NCBI GenBank assembly: GCA_031258205.1
Contig: JAIRNE010000089.1
Span: forward strand, 1 to 42,127
Source: Campylobacteraceae bacterium
GTDB lineage: Bacteria; Campylobacterota; Campylobacteria; Campylobacterales; Campylobacteraceae
Reading direction: 5' to 3'
Length of the DNA: 42,127 nucleotides
The first letter of the stretch is position 1, and each line of letters starts with the position of its first letter. The notes beneath the pieces are model-generated. The model made no database searches, was not told where the DNA came from, and saw nothing but the letters and a program-made list of their open reading frames with translations. Below, piece by piece: positions 18,038-27,631 of this stretch. The translations under genes were made by a program, and so were the position numbers.

Positions 18038-18111
18038 AGAGTAACAAACAAAGTTTTTCAAGCTACAAAAAAATAAAAGAAGCGCAAAGCAATATTAAAG
18101 ATAGAATATAG

Positions 18112-18190
18112 GAAGAGATGAATTTCACCTCTTCCATAGGGTAATCCTACCCGGACATAATGGAATTATAGCCACCTTTTTTTAAACAAA
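18112..18190. terminator. Structured convergent intergenic region, probable terminator or structured RNA
   Basis: ggaagag...ctcttcc and gggta...taccc stems, ending in ttttttt. Confidence 0.4.
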
Positions 18191-18201
18191 TATTATTATT
18201 T

Positions 18202-19236
18202 TTAGTTAATTTTTATATTTTGGACAAAAAAGTTTATAACTTTCAGCATAAATTTGTATATTTCAACAAAAAATTCGTTACTTTTATAGTATTCGCAATT
18301 TCTTGATATTCTATCCTCAAACAACTCTTTTAATTCTATAAAACAATGATATTTTATGGGACTGCTGCTGCAAATTGCGTTAAGCGCCAACAATGATGTT
18401 ATAAAATCGCTAATAGTATGATTTTTTAGAAAAACGTTTATTTGCATTTTTGTTGAAAGATTATTTTGAAGCAAAAATTGATAAGTAGTCTTTTTAATAC
18501 TCGCATTATTTTCTCGCAACTTTAAAACACAATTGTTATGCGCTGAGGCGTTTCTCAAACATTTTATGTTAAATAGAGAGTGTTTGATGTCTTTATAGCT
18601 CTGACAAATTCTATCTATTTTTATAAATTTAGATCTATCTTTGTTATAATTACTTTGATTTTCCTCATCAAGCAATTGATAAAAATAGTTGCAAAAACTT
18701 ATTAGATGTCCAAATTGTATCACTTCCACAAAACGCCAAAGCGGTAAATCATCTAAATCCTGCTCCAAAAGCATAGGCGAATTTGGAGAGTAATTTCTGT
18801 TATTTCTGGCATCGTCTGTTTGTTGTTTTATAAATTTTTTAACTTTATCGCCGTCAGCGGTATTTAGAAATAGAGCGATCTCTTTATAACCATCAAAATC
18901 GCTTCTGCTAAAATCCGCCAAAAGCTTTGTTTTTAACATATGCTCAATATCTAAGGTTAACCTTAAAATAAAACGCCTAAGATGCATATCTATCGTAGAC
19001 AAATCTACCAGATAAGCAAAATCTAAATTCACATATCTATCGGCAGCATCTTTTTGATAATTTTCGCAATATGTTTTTAGTTTAAAAAAGTATGTATTTT
19101 CGGTTAGAAACAATTTCGCTTCCGCTTCATTTTTAAGTTCAAACTTTATACCTTTTGTTTTTAGATACTCTATCTGTTCTTCTATTGTAAGCTTTGGTTT
19201 GCGGATACTCAATTTATCACCTTTTTTATATTTCAA
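18202..19236 (-). CDS. Abi_2 (AbiD/F)-family abortive-infection protein with HEPN motif
   Basis: TIEEQIEYLKTKGIKF; YLVDLSTIDMHLRRFILRLTLDIEHMLKTKL; LRNASAHNN (RX4H). Confidence 0.85.
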   Translation of the reverse strand: MKYKKGDKLSIRKPKLTIEEQIEYLKTKGIKFELKNEAEAKLFLTENTYFFKLKTYCENYQKDAADRYVNLDFAYLVDLSTIDMHLRRFILRLTLDIEHMLKTKLLADFSRSDFDGYKEIALFLNTADGDKVKKFIKQQTDDARNNRNYSPNSPMLLEQDLDDLPLWRFVEVIQFGHLISFCNYFYQLLDEENQSNYNKDRSKFIKIDRICQSYKDIKHSLFNIKCLRNASAHNNCVLKLRENNASIKKTTYQFLLQNNLSTKMQINVFLKNHTISDFITSLLALNAICSSSPIKYHCFIELKELFEDRISRNCEYYKSNEFFVEIYKFMLKVINFFVQNIKIN

Positions 19237-19403
19237 AGTAGTTATTTTAGCATACGAATTTTTACTTTTCCATTTTCTTTGTGGAAAAAATGGTCAATAA
19301 ATCCCTAAATTTAGGGAAAGTACCCCATTTTTCCATGTATTGAAAAAATGCCCCTCTTTTTTATAAAATATTGAAAATTTCTACTTAAGGACACTTTACG
19401 CGG

Positions 19404-19640
19404 ATGCAAAGTATTTGGACGAAAGAGGAGATCAAAACTCAAATCAAGGATTGTACTCAAGCCCTGCAAGGCATAGTAAAATCCGCTCAAGCCTATACTA
19501 TCGGCGACAAATCTTTCACAAGAGCAAATATATCCGAACTTAGAAAACTCCTTGATTTTTGGCGCAATGAACTATCCGCCGTTGAAGCCGCCCAAAGCGG
19601 CAAGAGCAATATCCAAAAAATCCGAACGAGGTTTTTATGA
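19404..19640 (+). CDS. gpW-like head-tail joining protein
   Basis: 78 aa, immediately upstream of portal; YTIGDKSFTRANISELRKLLDFWRNEL. Confidence 0.75.
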   Translation: MQSIWTKEEIKTQIKDCTQALQGIVKSAQAYTIGDKSFTRANISELRKLLDFWRNELSAVEAAQSGKSNIQKIRTRFL

Positions 19641-21100
19641 AGTTTTTCGGACTAAATATTACCCGCACAAAACCCCCTAAGCCGCAGACGAAGTATATCG
19701 CCCTTCGCAACTACGATGCGGCAAAAAACAGCGACTTGTTATTTAACTACAACGGCGGCAATTCGTCTGCCGACGCTTTGCTTAGCGGCAATCTTTCCAA
19801 AATCCGCAATCGCTCCCGCGACCTTGCCCGCAACAACGAATATGTGAAAAAATTCAAACGTATGGTAAGCTCAAACATCATAGGACCTAACGGTATCGCC
19901 CTGCAAAACAAAGCGAAAAACAAAAACGGCGGACAGGATAAAAAGACAAACGACATTATAGAAACGGCATGGTGGAAATGGGGAGAAAAAGGAAATTGCG
20001 ATGTTACGGGCAAATACTCTTTCCGCGCTCTTTGCTCGGCTATTGCGGCAAACGTATGCATAGACGGCGAAGTTTTGGTGCGCAAAATCAAAACTTCGGA
20101 CGGATTAAAGCTGCAGTTGATAGAAGCCGACCATCTGCCCGAACACTTTAACGACACTCATAAAAATATCAAAATGGGCATAGAGTTTGACGCTTACGGT
20201 AAACCCATAGCTTACCACATTGCCAAATTTCACCCTTCGGATTTAATCTCCACCGCACAAAACGAATATGTCCGTATCCCTTCAGACGAGATTATCCATG
20301 TATTTTTACCCGACCGCATTTCGCAGACACGCGGCGTACCGTGGGTTCACGCCGCCGTAACAAAACTAAAGATGATAAACGGATACGAAGAGGCTGAGCT
20401 TGTAGCCGCAAGGCTCTCGGCGGCAAAAGGCGGATTTTATATCTCTCCCGCCGCCGAAGACTATATAGGCGACGACACGGCAGACAACGGCGATCCGATA
20501 CAAGAGGTAACTCCGGGTATGCTGGAGAAACTCCCCGCGGGCTGGGATTTTAAGCCTTTTGATCCCAATCACCCGACTACCGCGTTTGCAGAGTTTGAAA
20601 AAGCGGTATTGCGAGGCATTGCAAGCGGGCTTGACGTTAGTTATGCGTATCTTACAAACGACCTTGAGAGTTACAACTTCAGTTCTATCAGGGCGGGCGT
20701 TTTGGACGAGAGAGAAGCGTGGATGAATCTGCAAAGTTGGTTTATAGAAGAGTTTTTAAACGACGTCTATAAAGAGTGGCTCAAAATGGCGTTATTAACG
20801 AAAGCCGTACCGTTTGCTCTTAACAGATTTGACGATTTATGCGCGCCTTTTTGGATGCCGCGCCGTTGGGCGTGGGTAGATCCGCAAAAAGATATAACGG
20901 CAAATATTTTAGCTCTGAAAGCCGGTCTAAAAGCGCCTTCGCAGGTTGCGTCCGAGATGGGTTACGACCTTGAAGAGGTATATGAAGCTATCAAAAGAGA
21001 CCAGGATATGAGGGAGAGTATGGGTATACAAACGGCAAGCGACGCGGAACTTTTGCTATTGCTTGCAAATATAAATAAAGGAGACGGGAAAAATGGCTAA
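19637..21100 (+). CDS. Portal protein, lambda family
   Basis: LEADHLPE-type motif (LIEADHLPEHFND), QTRGVPWVHAA, SYAYLTNDLESYNFSSIRAGVLDERE. Confidence 0.95.
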   Translation: MKFFGLNITRTKPPKPQTKYIALRNYDAAKNSDLLFNYNGGNSSADALLSGNLSKIRNRSRDLARNNEYVKKFKRMVSSNIIGPNGIALQNKAKNKNGGQDKKTNDIIETAWWKWGEKGNCDVTGKYSFRALCSAIAANVCIDGEVLVRKIKTSDGLKLQLIEADHLPEHFNDTHKNIKMGIEFDAYGKPIAYHIAKFHPSDLISTAQNEYVRIPSDEIIHVFLPDRISQTRGVPWVHAAVTKLKMINGYEEAELVAARLSAAKGGFYISPAAEDYIGDDTADNGDPIQEVTPGMLEKLPAGWDFKPFDPNHPTTAFAEFEKAVLRGIASGLDVSYAYLTNDLESYNFSSIRAGVLDEREAWMNLQSWFIEEFLNDVYKEWLKMALLTKAVPFALNRFDDLCAPFWMPRRWAWVDPQKDITANILALKAGLKAPSQVASEMGYDLEEVYEAIKRDQDMRESMGIQTASDAELLLLLANINKGDGKNG

Positions 21101-22892
21101 AGAGGTAGATTTTACAGCCAGGCAAAATAGAGCGTTTGTCGGAGACTGCGAGATACGCTCCGTGGATGAAGACAAGATGAGCGTAGAAGTTAGCTTTTCA
21201 AGCGAAGAGCCGTATCAAAGATGGTTTGGCTATGAGATTTTAAGCCACAAGGAGGACGCGGTTGACCTCTCAAGGCTAAACGACGGCGCGGCTTTGCTTG
21301 CAGACCACGATACTTCGCGCCAAATAGGCGTAGTAGAGAGGGCTTGGATACAGGATAACAGGGGCAAAGCTATTGTGAGATTTTCCAAACACAGCCCCCT
21401 TTCTTTGCAGATATACAACGAAGTAAAAGACGGCATTCGTAAAAAGATAAGCGTCGGTTACAAGATAGACGAAGCGGTATTGACGCAGACAAAGGACGAT
21501 GTGGATACTTGGACGGTGACCAAATGGCAGCCTTTGGAGATTAGCAGCGTGGCGGTGCCTGCCGACAACAGCGTCGGAGTAGGCAGGGGTATAGAAGAAA
21601 AACCATATAAGGAGAAAAAAATGGATATTGAGCAGATAGATACGGCGGCGGTAGAAAAAGCGGCGGCGGACAAAGAGAGAACAAGAGTTGCGGAGATTTT
21701 CGCTATCGGCAGGCAATTTGACAAAAACGATATCGCCATAAAAGCGGTAGAAGACGGCACGGACGTAGATACCTTTAGAAAAAGTATCTTAGACTCGTTG
21801 AAACCCGGACAAGTCGTGCAGACAAAGGGCGGTTCTTTGGATTTAAGCGACAAAGAGGTAAAGCAATACAGTTTTATCCGTCTTTTGCGCGCTCTTGCCG
21901 AACCGCAAAACAGAACGGCGCAGGATGCGGCGACTTACGAATTTGAAGTGAGCGCCGAAGCGCAAAAAAGAAGCGGCGTACAGGCAAAAGGCGTTTTGGT
22001 GCCGTTTGATGTGTTAGGCAGAGATATGACGGTTTCGGGAGCGGGCGGAGGCGGTTATACAGTGCCTTCTGATTTGAGGATAGACCATTTTATAGAGCTT
22101 TTGAAAAACCGTTCGGCGGTACTTCCTTACGCTAAAATTTTAACGGGACTAAGCGGCGATATAGAGATACCCGTCCAGCTTACAAGTTCGCAGATACAAA
22201 ACCTTACCGAAATCGGCGCCATAACCGACAGCGATATCACTTTCGGTCAAAAGACGCTCTCCCCAAAACGAGTCGGCGGCAGCGTCCCTTACTCTAAAAG
22301 ATTGGTGTTGCAGTCGGCTTTGAGCGTTGAGCAGTTTATCCAAGCCGACCTTTTACAACAAATCGCTTTAAAGATAGATTGGAACCTTCTAAATGCAGAC
22401 GGCACGGGCAATACGCCGGTTGGCATCAGAAATACGGCCGGCATCAATCTTATCGCGCTGGGAACAAACGGAGCCGTACCTACGTTTAAAGATTTTGTCG
22501 CTATGGAAACGTTGATAGCGGTTGATAACGCCGATTTTGGCGGTATGCATTATCTTTTGAACGCGCAGGGCAGAGGATTTGTAAAAACGACGCCCAAAGA
22601 GAGCGGTTTTCCTCTTTATATCGGAGACGGCGGACTTGTGAACGGCTACTCTTACATTGTCTCAAATCAAGTCCCGAGCAATTTGGTAAAAGGAACAGGC
22701 CAAAACCTTTCTTCTATCGTATTCGGCAATTTTTCCGAACTCATCGTCGGTTTTTGGGGCGGTATCGATATCGTGGTAGATCCTTACAGCAAGAAAAAGA
22801 CGGCTGAACTTGAAGTAACTGTCAACCAATTCTATGACGCTATCGTCAGACACCCCGAAGCGTTTACAAAGATAGACGACGCAAAGTTTTAA
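21093..22892 (+). CDS. Fused prohead protease / HK97-type major capsid protein
   Basis: N-terminal protease (EILSHKEDAVDLSRLNDGAALLADHD...KKISVGYKI), C-terminal capsid (YTVPSDLRIDHFIELLKNRSAVLPYAKI...). Confidence 0.9.
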   Translation: MAKEVDFTARQNRAFVGDCEIRSVDEDKMSVEVSFSSEEPYQRWFGYEILSHKEDAVDLSRLNDGAALLADHDTSRQIGVVERAWIQDNRGKAIVRFSKHSPLSLQIYNEVKDGIRKKISVGYKIDEAVLTQTKDDVDTWTVTKWQPLEISSVAVPADNSVGVGRGIEEKPYKEKKMDIEQIDTAAVEKAAADKERTRVAEIFAIGRQFDKNDIAIKAVEDGTDVDTFRKSILDSLKPGQVVQTKGGSLDLSDKEVKQYSFIRLLRALAEPQNRTAQDAATYEFEVSAEAQKRSGVQAKGVLVPFDVLGRDMTVSGAGGGGYTVPSDLRIDHFIELLKNRSAVLPYAKILTGLSGDIEIPVQLTSSQIQNLTEIGAITDSDITFGQKTLSPKRVGGSVPYSKRLVLQSALSVEQFIQADLLQQIALKIDWNLLNADGTGNTPVGIRNTAGINLIALGTNGAVPTFKDFVAMETLIAVDNADFGGMHYLLNAQGRGFVKTTPKESGFPLYIGDGGLVNGYSYIVSNQVPSNLVKGTGQNLSSIVFGNFSELIVGFWGGIDIVVDPYSKKKTAELEVTVNQFYDAIVRHPEAFTKIDDAKF

Positions 22893-22902
22893 GGAGTAAA
22901 AG

Positions 22903-23199
22903 ATGCCCAATATAAGAGTTAAGATTTTAAAAAATACGGCGGCGCCGGGAGAAAACCTCTTTAAAGATAAGGTTTACGACTTGCCCAAAGATCAAGCCGA
23001 CATACTTGTACAGCTTGGCAAAGCGGTTATAGACAAAGAAGTGGAAGTAGAGATCAAGGGTAAAAAGAGCGGCAAAGCTAAAAAAGACTTTAGCGACGAC
23101 GAACTTAAGAAAAAAGCCAAAGAGCTTGATATTGAGCTTGACGGTACGGAAACAAGGGACGAAATCCTTGAACTTATCGACGCATTCGAAGGCGAATAA
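22903..23199 (+). CDS. Head protein with C-terminal HeH/LEM-like motif
   Basis: FSDDELKKKAKELDIELDGTETRDEILELI. Confidence 0.55.
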   Translation: MPNIRVKILKNTAAPGENLFKDKVYDLPKDQADILVQLGKAVIDKEVEVEIKGKKSGKAKKDFSDDELKKKAKELDIELDGTETRDEILELIDAFEGE

Positions 23200-23519
23200 T
23201 GAGTTTGATAGACACTCTAAAAAAAGATATGACAAACGTTCTTATGAGCGCCGAAGTGAGCGACCTTGCCCTATTTAAAGGCGCTTACGGCGAAAAAGAG
23301 GTAAAAGCCGTCATAACGATGAAAAGCGAGATAACCCTAAACGGTATCAGCGCGGTTGAAGCGTCGGCGGAATTTTTAGAGTGTTTAAGCGAGAGTATTA
23401 TCGGCGTGAAAGTGAACGATATTGTAGAGATTAGAGGGCGAAGTTATTTCGTAGCAGACGTCGCCCCTACTATTTACGGGATGACGCTCATTTATATAAG
23501 TAAGGACAAATTAAGATGA
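23199..23519 (+). CDS. Head-tail joining protein
   Basis: Position; VKVNDIVEIRGRSYFVADVAPTIYGMTLIYISK. Confidence 0.55.
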   Translation: MSLIDTLKKDMTNVLMSAEVSDLALFKGAYGEKEVKAVITMKSEITLNGISAVEASAEFLECLSESIIGVKVNDIVEIRGRSYFVADVAPTIYGMTLIYISKDKLR

Positions 23520-23926
23520 GACGGCAGGATATTATCAATGCGCTTAAGATAAGATTATCGGCGATTGAGGGCATTAATAACGTCTATGAATGGGCAGGCG
23601 TCAATCTTAACAAGGATGAAATGCCCATTATTGTCTTAAGAGATACGAAAAACGGCGCCGATAACAGCCCGAGCGGCTCTACCGTACATAGTTTGACGAT
23701 AGAGATAGAGATAGTCGTAAGCGCGGGCGATACGACTATGCAAACCCTGCGCGCGCTGATGGGCGAAGTACTAAAATCGCTTGAAGAACAAGAAAACGAA
23801 ACGGATATCGTCTGCTACAGAGAATATACGGACGATGAGATTATGAGCGAACACGCGGACAATTTTTACGGCGGCGCAAAAATGAGATTTATTTTCAGAT
23901 ACGCGACAGCAAAATGGGAGCTATAA
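23516..23926 (+). CDS. Tail completion/terminator-like protein
   Basis: Position and 136-aa size after the head-tail joining gene. Confidence 0.5.
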   Translation: MRRQDIINALKIRLSAIEGINNVYEWAGVNLNKDEMPIIVLRDTKNGADNSPSGSTVHSLTIEIEIVVSAGDTTMQTLRALMGEVLKSLEEQENETDIVCYREYTDDEIMSEHADNFYGGAKMRFIFRYATAKWEL

Positions 23927-23927
23927 A

Positions 23928-24001
23928 ATGTCTGAATTTTTCCGTCATTGCGAGCCGCTTGCGGCGCGGCAATCCACCAGGAGATGAAATATGTCTGAAT
24001 T
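23928..24001. repeat. REP-like insertion flanked by 11-bp duplication ATGTCTGAATT
   Basis: ATGTCTGAATT at 23928-23938 and 23991-24001 flank ccgtcattgcgagccgcttgcggcgcggcaatcca. Confidence 0.7.
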
Positions 24002-24431
24002 GATAAAAATGATAAAAAGACACGAAGGGCTAAGACTTAACTCTTACATATGCCCAAACGGTTATCCTACCATTGGTTACGGGACAAAATTACCCCTAAG
24101 CGACTTTGAAAAAACAAATGTAAAAAACGAAAATAAAATAACCGAACAAGAAGCGGAATTTTTGTTAAAAAATCGCTTACAACGCGCTATAGCAGATATA
24201 AACGATAAAAAGCCTTTTATAAAAAACTTTAGCAAAAACAGAAAAAGGGTTATTTACGATATGGCTTATCAGCTTGGAGTGAATGGACTTTTAAACTTCA
24301 AGCGTATGTGGGCGGCGCTTGAAAAAAGCGAATTCAAAGACGCCGCGTACGAAATGATAAACAGTAAATGGGCAAAAACGGACAGCCCAAAGCGAGCCGA
24401 AGAGCTTGCGCTAATTATGCATCTGGGGTAA
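23991..24431 (+). CDS. GH24-type endolysin (lysozyme)
   Basis: MIKRHEGLRLNSYICPNGYPTIGYGTKL. Confidence 0.9.
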   Translation: MSELIKMIKRHEGLRLNSYICPNGYPTIGYGTKLPLSDFEKTNVKNENKITEQEAEFLLKNRLQRAIADINDKKPFIKNFSKNRKRVIYDMAYQLGVNGLLNFKRMWAALEKSEFKDAAYEMINSKWAKTDSPKRAEELALIMHLG

Positions 24432-24433
24432 AA

Positions 24434-24799
24434 ATGAAAACAAATATTTTGATATCCGCGGCGATTGGTATCGCGTTTTTGGTTTTACTGTTTGGATTTT
24501 TCCTCAGAGGTAAAACGATAGATATCCTAAACGCCGAAGTTAAAGCCTTTGCTTATGAAAAAGCTTTGTGCGAGCAAGATAAAGATGCTCTCACATCGGC
24601 GATTACGGCTCAAAACGACAAAATAGCCAAGCAAAAAACAGATTACGACAAAGCGGTGCAAAGCATTATAAACGAACATGCAAAAAGCTTAAGCAAATGG
24701 CAAAATATAGTAAAACAGGCGCAAAAAAACTCTACCTGCGAAATGAGACTTGAAGAGATTGACAAGATGCATAAAAAGTTTTTTGAGGAGCGAAAATGA
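24434..24799 (+). CDS. Rz-like i-spanin
   Basis: N-terminal TM helix plus coiled coil; follows the lysozyme. Confidence 0.6.
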   Translation: MKTNILISAAIGIAFLVLLFGFFLRGKTIDILNAEVKAFAYEKALCEQDKDALTSAITAQNDKIAKQKTDYDKAVQSIINEHAKSLSKWQNIVKQAQKNSTCEMRLEEIDKMHKKFFEERK

Positions 24800-24921
24800 G
24801 ACGTATAGAGAAAACGCCCGACAGCGTTTTGAAAAAAAAGCCCGCCGACTCTCTCTCATTGCAGGTTGACGACGACGAAGCAATCCAGCCCCCCTTCCGT
24901 CATTGCCCCCCCCCTCCGTAA
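24796..24921 (+). pseudogene. Small ORF interrupted by a 64-bp REP-like insertion
   Basis: MRRIEKTPDSVLKKKPADSLSLQVDDDEAIQ then enters REP; removing 24889-24952 restores ...AIQKKSKKKAKDENADK* ending 24997. Confidence 0.6.
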
Positions 24922-24952
24922 TGCCAAGGAGCGAAGCGGCGCGGCAATCCAG
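24889..24952. repeat. REP-like insertion (64 bp)
   Basis: Flanked by gcaatccag; contains ccgtcattgc...gtaatgccaaggagcgaagcggcgcggcaatcc. Confidence 0.65.
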
Positions 24953-24977
24953 AAGAAATCCAAAAAAAAGGCAAAAG

Positions 24978-25301
24978 ATGAAAACGCGGACAAATAACAA
25001 AATAAAATGGGCGGTCAAAAAAGCAGCCGCTTTTATGCTTACCGCTTTTTTTGCTTTTTTAACTTTTAGTATTTTTTACGGCTGCGCAAACAAAGAGTAT
25101 ATAGACAGAGTAAAAACGGTAGAGATTTATATCCCGACCTCTTGCGATATTGCGACCCCGCATTTGGGAGATATGCAAACGATAATATCTGCGGACAGCC
25201 CAAACGCCGCGCAGGAAAAAAGGCTGGGGAATGAAGCGTCCATATATATTTATACCGAGAGTTTGGAAGAGGTACTAAGCGGATGCAAAGGCGAAAGATG
25301 A
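24978..25301 (+). CDS. Lipoprotein-like, possible o-spanin
   Basis: Hydrophobic N-terminus ending FYGC; lysis module; start MKTRTNNK chosen over ORF 24903. Confidence 0.5.
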   Translation: MKTRTNNKIKWAVKKAAAFMLTAFFAFLTFSIFYGCANKEYIDRVKTVEIYIPTSCDIATPHLGDMQTIISADSPNAAQEKRLGNEASIYIYTESLEEVLSGCKGER

Positions 25302-25594
25302 GCGAAATATTTGACAAGGCATGGTTTGCATTGTGGGTTTTTATTATCGCTCTTGCCGGCGCCGTTGTCTCATTTTTGACTAAAACCAAAGAGCAAAAAC
25401 CAAACAGACAACAGATAATGGCTGGTTTTATCGTAAGCTTGTTTGTCGCTTACATAACGTTTGAGATTATTTTTTATTTTACGTCCGCGCCTCGTCTTTC
25501 CGCGGCAATGTGCGGAGTGGCAAGCTGGATGGGAACGGATGCGCTGGTGCTTTTAGGCGGCATTTTGACAAAATTTGTAAAAGGCGAAAAATGA
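25298..25594 (+). CDS. Holin (LydA-like)
   Basis: Multiple TM segments; GVASWMGTDALVLLGGILTKFVKG; lysis module. Confidence 0.65.
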   Translation: MSEIFDKAWFALWVFIIALAGAVVSFLTKTKEQKPNRQQIMAGFIVSLFVAYITFEIIFYFTSAPRLSAAMCGVASWMGTDALVLLGGILTKFVKGEK

Positions 25595-26271
25595 GCTTTT
25601 TGATTGAAGTAGGATTGATAAGCGAAGTATCTGCTGATTTAACAAAGGCAAGAGTGCAGATAGCAAGCGGACTTGCGACCGACTTTTTACCTCTGTTTCA
25701 GCCTTCCGCAAACGGCGTCAAAAGGCATTTTATCCCGCCTCAGGTTTTAGAGCAGGTTGTCGTTTTTGCCGTGAGAGACGAACTAAACAGCGGCATTATA
25801 CTAAGAGGGTGGAATTATGACACATTTCCCATTCCAAACGCCGCTTCAAAAGATAAAGAGATAGCTATATATGCGGACGGCACGGTAATATCTTATGACA
25901 CGGCGTCAAAACTGTTTGAGGCGGATTTCGCAGGGGGTGCGAGAGTAAATATTGCGGGCAATGCAAATATTACGGTAGGAGGCGATTTAGACATAACGGC
26001 AAAAAATGCAAACGTTACGGCAGACAAAGCGACTATAGAAGCAGAAACAACACACACGGGCAATATAACGGTAGAGGGCGTTATAACTGCCGTTGGGGTT
26101 ATAGGCACAACCGTAACGGTTGGCGGACCGGGCGGAAGCGAGCTTAAAACCGAGGGCGGCAAGTTTAAAATAGACAGAGAGTTGGAAGTAGCAGGCAGTG
26201 TTAAATCAAGCAATCTTGTTTACGATAAATGGGGAGCGATTAGGACAACTACAAGCGGAGGCGGTAACTAA
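25591..26271 (+). CDS. Baseplate assembly protein V (spike)
   Basis: P2 gpV-like N-terminus and repetitive C-terminal beta region (ANITVGGDLDITAKNANVTADKATIEAETTHTGN). Confidence 0.85.
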   Translation: MSFLIEVGLISEVSADLTKARVQIASGLATDFLPLFQPSANGVKRHFIPPQVLEQVVVFAVRDELNSGIILRGWNYDTFPIPNAASKDKEIAIYADGTVISYDTASKLFEADFAGGARVNIAGNANITVGGDLDITAKNANVTADKATIEAETTHTGNITVEGVITAVGVIGTTVTVGGPGGSELKTEGGKFKIDRELEVAGSVKSSNLVYDKWGAIRTTTSGGGN

Positions 26272-26552
26272 TGTATTACGTATCTATACAAGAAAGCATA
26301 AAAGACATACTTATAACACCTCTTGGCAGCAGAGTAATGCTGCCCGAATACGGCAGCCGTCTGTTTGAGTTGATAGATAGAAGAGTGGATGACGAATTCA
26401 GAGCCGACCTTACAACTTACGTGTTTGAAGCAATAGAGAAATGGGAGCCGAGAGTAAAAATAAGCGAAGTGCGATTAAAAAGCCTTATAAACGGCAAATT
26501 GAATTTTAGCCTTGTTTTAGATAACAACGAAGTTGTAGAGGTAGCCGCATGA
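26271..26552 (+). CDS. gpW/gp25 baseplate protein
   Basis: IKDILITPLGSRVMLPEYGSRLFELID. Confidence 0.9.
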   Translation: MYYVSIQESIKDILITPLGSRVMLPEYGSRLFELIDRRVDDEFRADLTTYVFEAIEKWEPRVKISEVRLKSLINGKLNFSLVLDNNEVVEVAA

Positions 26553-27631
26553 GTTTTCTTACTAATCTGCCTTATCCAACTGTAATTGAAAAACTTGATT
26601 ACGACGACATAAAAAACGAAATAATAGAACTGTTTGCCGAACGTACGGCAGACTATGAATTACTTGAGAGCGATCCGTACAGCGCGATAATAGAAGCTAT
26701 TGCATATCGCGAAATGCTCCTTCGCGCGCGCATAAACGACAGCGTCCTCTCTATGTTAATTCCTTACGCGGCCGGAAGCGACCTTGACAACATTGTTGCC
26801 TTGTATGGAGTAGAGAGACTTAAGGGTGAAAAACCTGCCGCGCCTGCAACTTTCACGCTAAGTACGCCGCTTGCTTACGATGTTACGATACCCCAAAACG
26901 CATTATTTCGCAGTGATAAAGGCGATATTTCAAGACTTACGGACAATGTAAAGATAGAAGCGGGCGAACTTACGGCAGAGGGTACTCTTGAACTTGACGA
27001 GTATGTAAAGACAAGCGAAGTAAAAACCGAACTTATCCAAACTCCGCAGCCTTTTGTATTCCAAATAACGCAAACGGATATTTTTAAAAACGGCACCGGC
27101 ATAGAGAGCGACGAAGCGTTTAGAGAGAGGGCTATTTTATCTTTAAGCAGATTTTCCACCGCAGGCAGTGCGGAGGCGTATAAATATTGGGCTAAGACGA
27201 TAAATACAAAAGTAGAAGAGGTTTTTATCTCTGCGCAGCATGACGCAGGAGTTGTTAACCTGTATCTGAAAACCTTTGATGACGATGATATCACAAGCGA
27301 AGTATCGGCGAAGATAACGGGCGAAAAGGTAAGACCGTTGACTGATTTGGTAGTTGTAAATATGTCCGTTAAAAAGACGTTGAGCGTAACGGCAGTTATA
27401 GAACTTTTTGATTTGAACAGACAAAAAGAGATTGACGACAAAATAAAATCTACAAAAACAAGGTTTGATTTAGGAGAGGATATTAATTTGTCTTACCTTT
27501 ATAAAACATTGCATCAAGAGGGCGTTTATAGAGTTACTATTACTATCCCCGAAGAAAATATAATAACGGCGGATAATGAATTTTATGAAATAACGGCGTG
27601 GGATTTAACTTACGAGGCGGCAGCATGGTAA
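26549..27631 (+). CDS. Baseplate protein J
   Basis: Typical gpJ N-terminus and GSAEAYKYWAKTINTKVEEVFIS. Confidence 0.9.
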   Translation: MSFLTNLPYPTVIEKLDYDDIKNEIIELFAERTADYELLESDPYSAIIEAIAYREMLLRARINDSVLSMLIPYAAGSDLDNIVALYGVERLKGEKPAAPATFTLSTPLAYDVTIPQNALFRSDKGDISRLTDNVKIEAGELTAEGTLELDEYVKTSEVKTELIQTPQPFVFQITQTDIFKNGTGIESDEAFRERAILSLSRFSTAGSAEAYKYWAKTINTKVEEVFISAQHDAGVVNLYLKTFDDDDITSEVSAKITGEKVRPLTDLVVVNMSVKKTLSVTAVIELFDLNRQKEIDDKIKSTKTRFDLGEDINLSYLYKTLHQEGVYRVTITIPEENIITADNEFYEITAWDLTYEAAAW

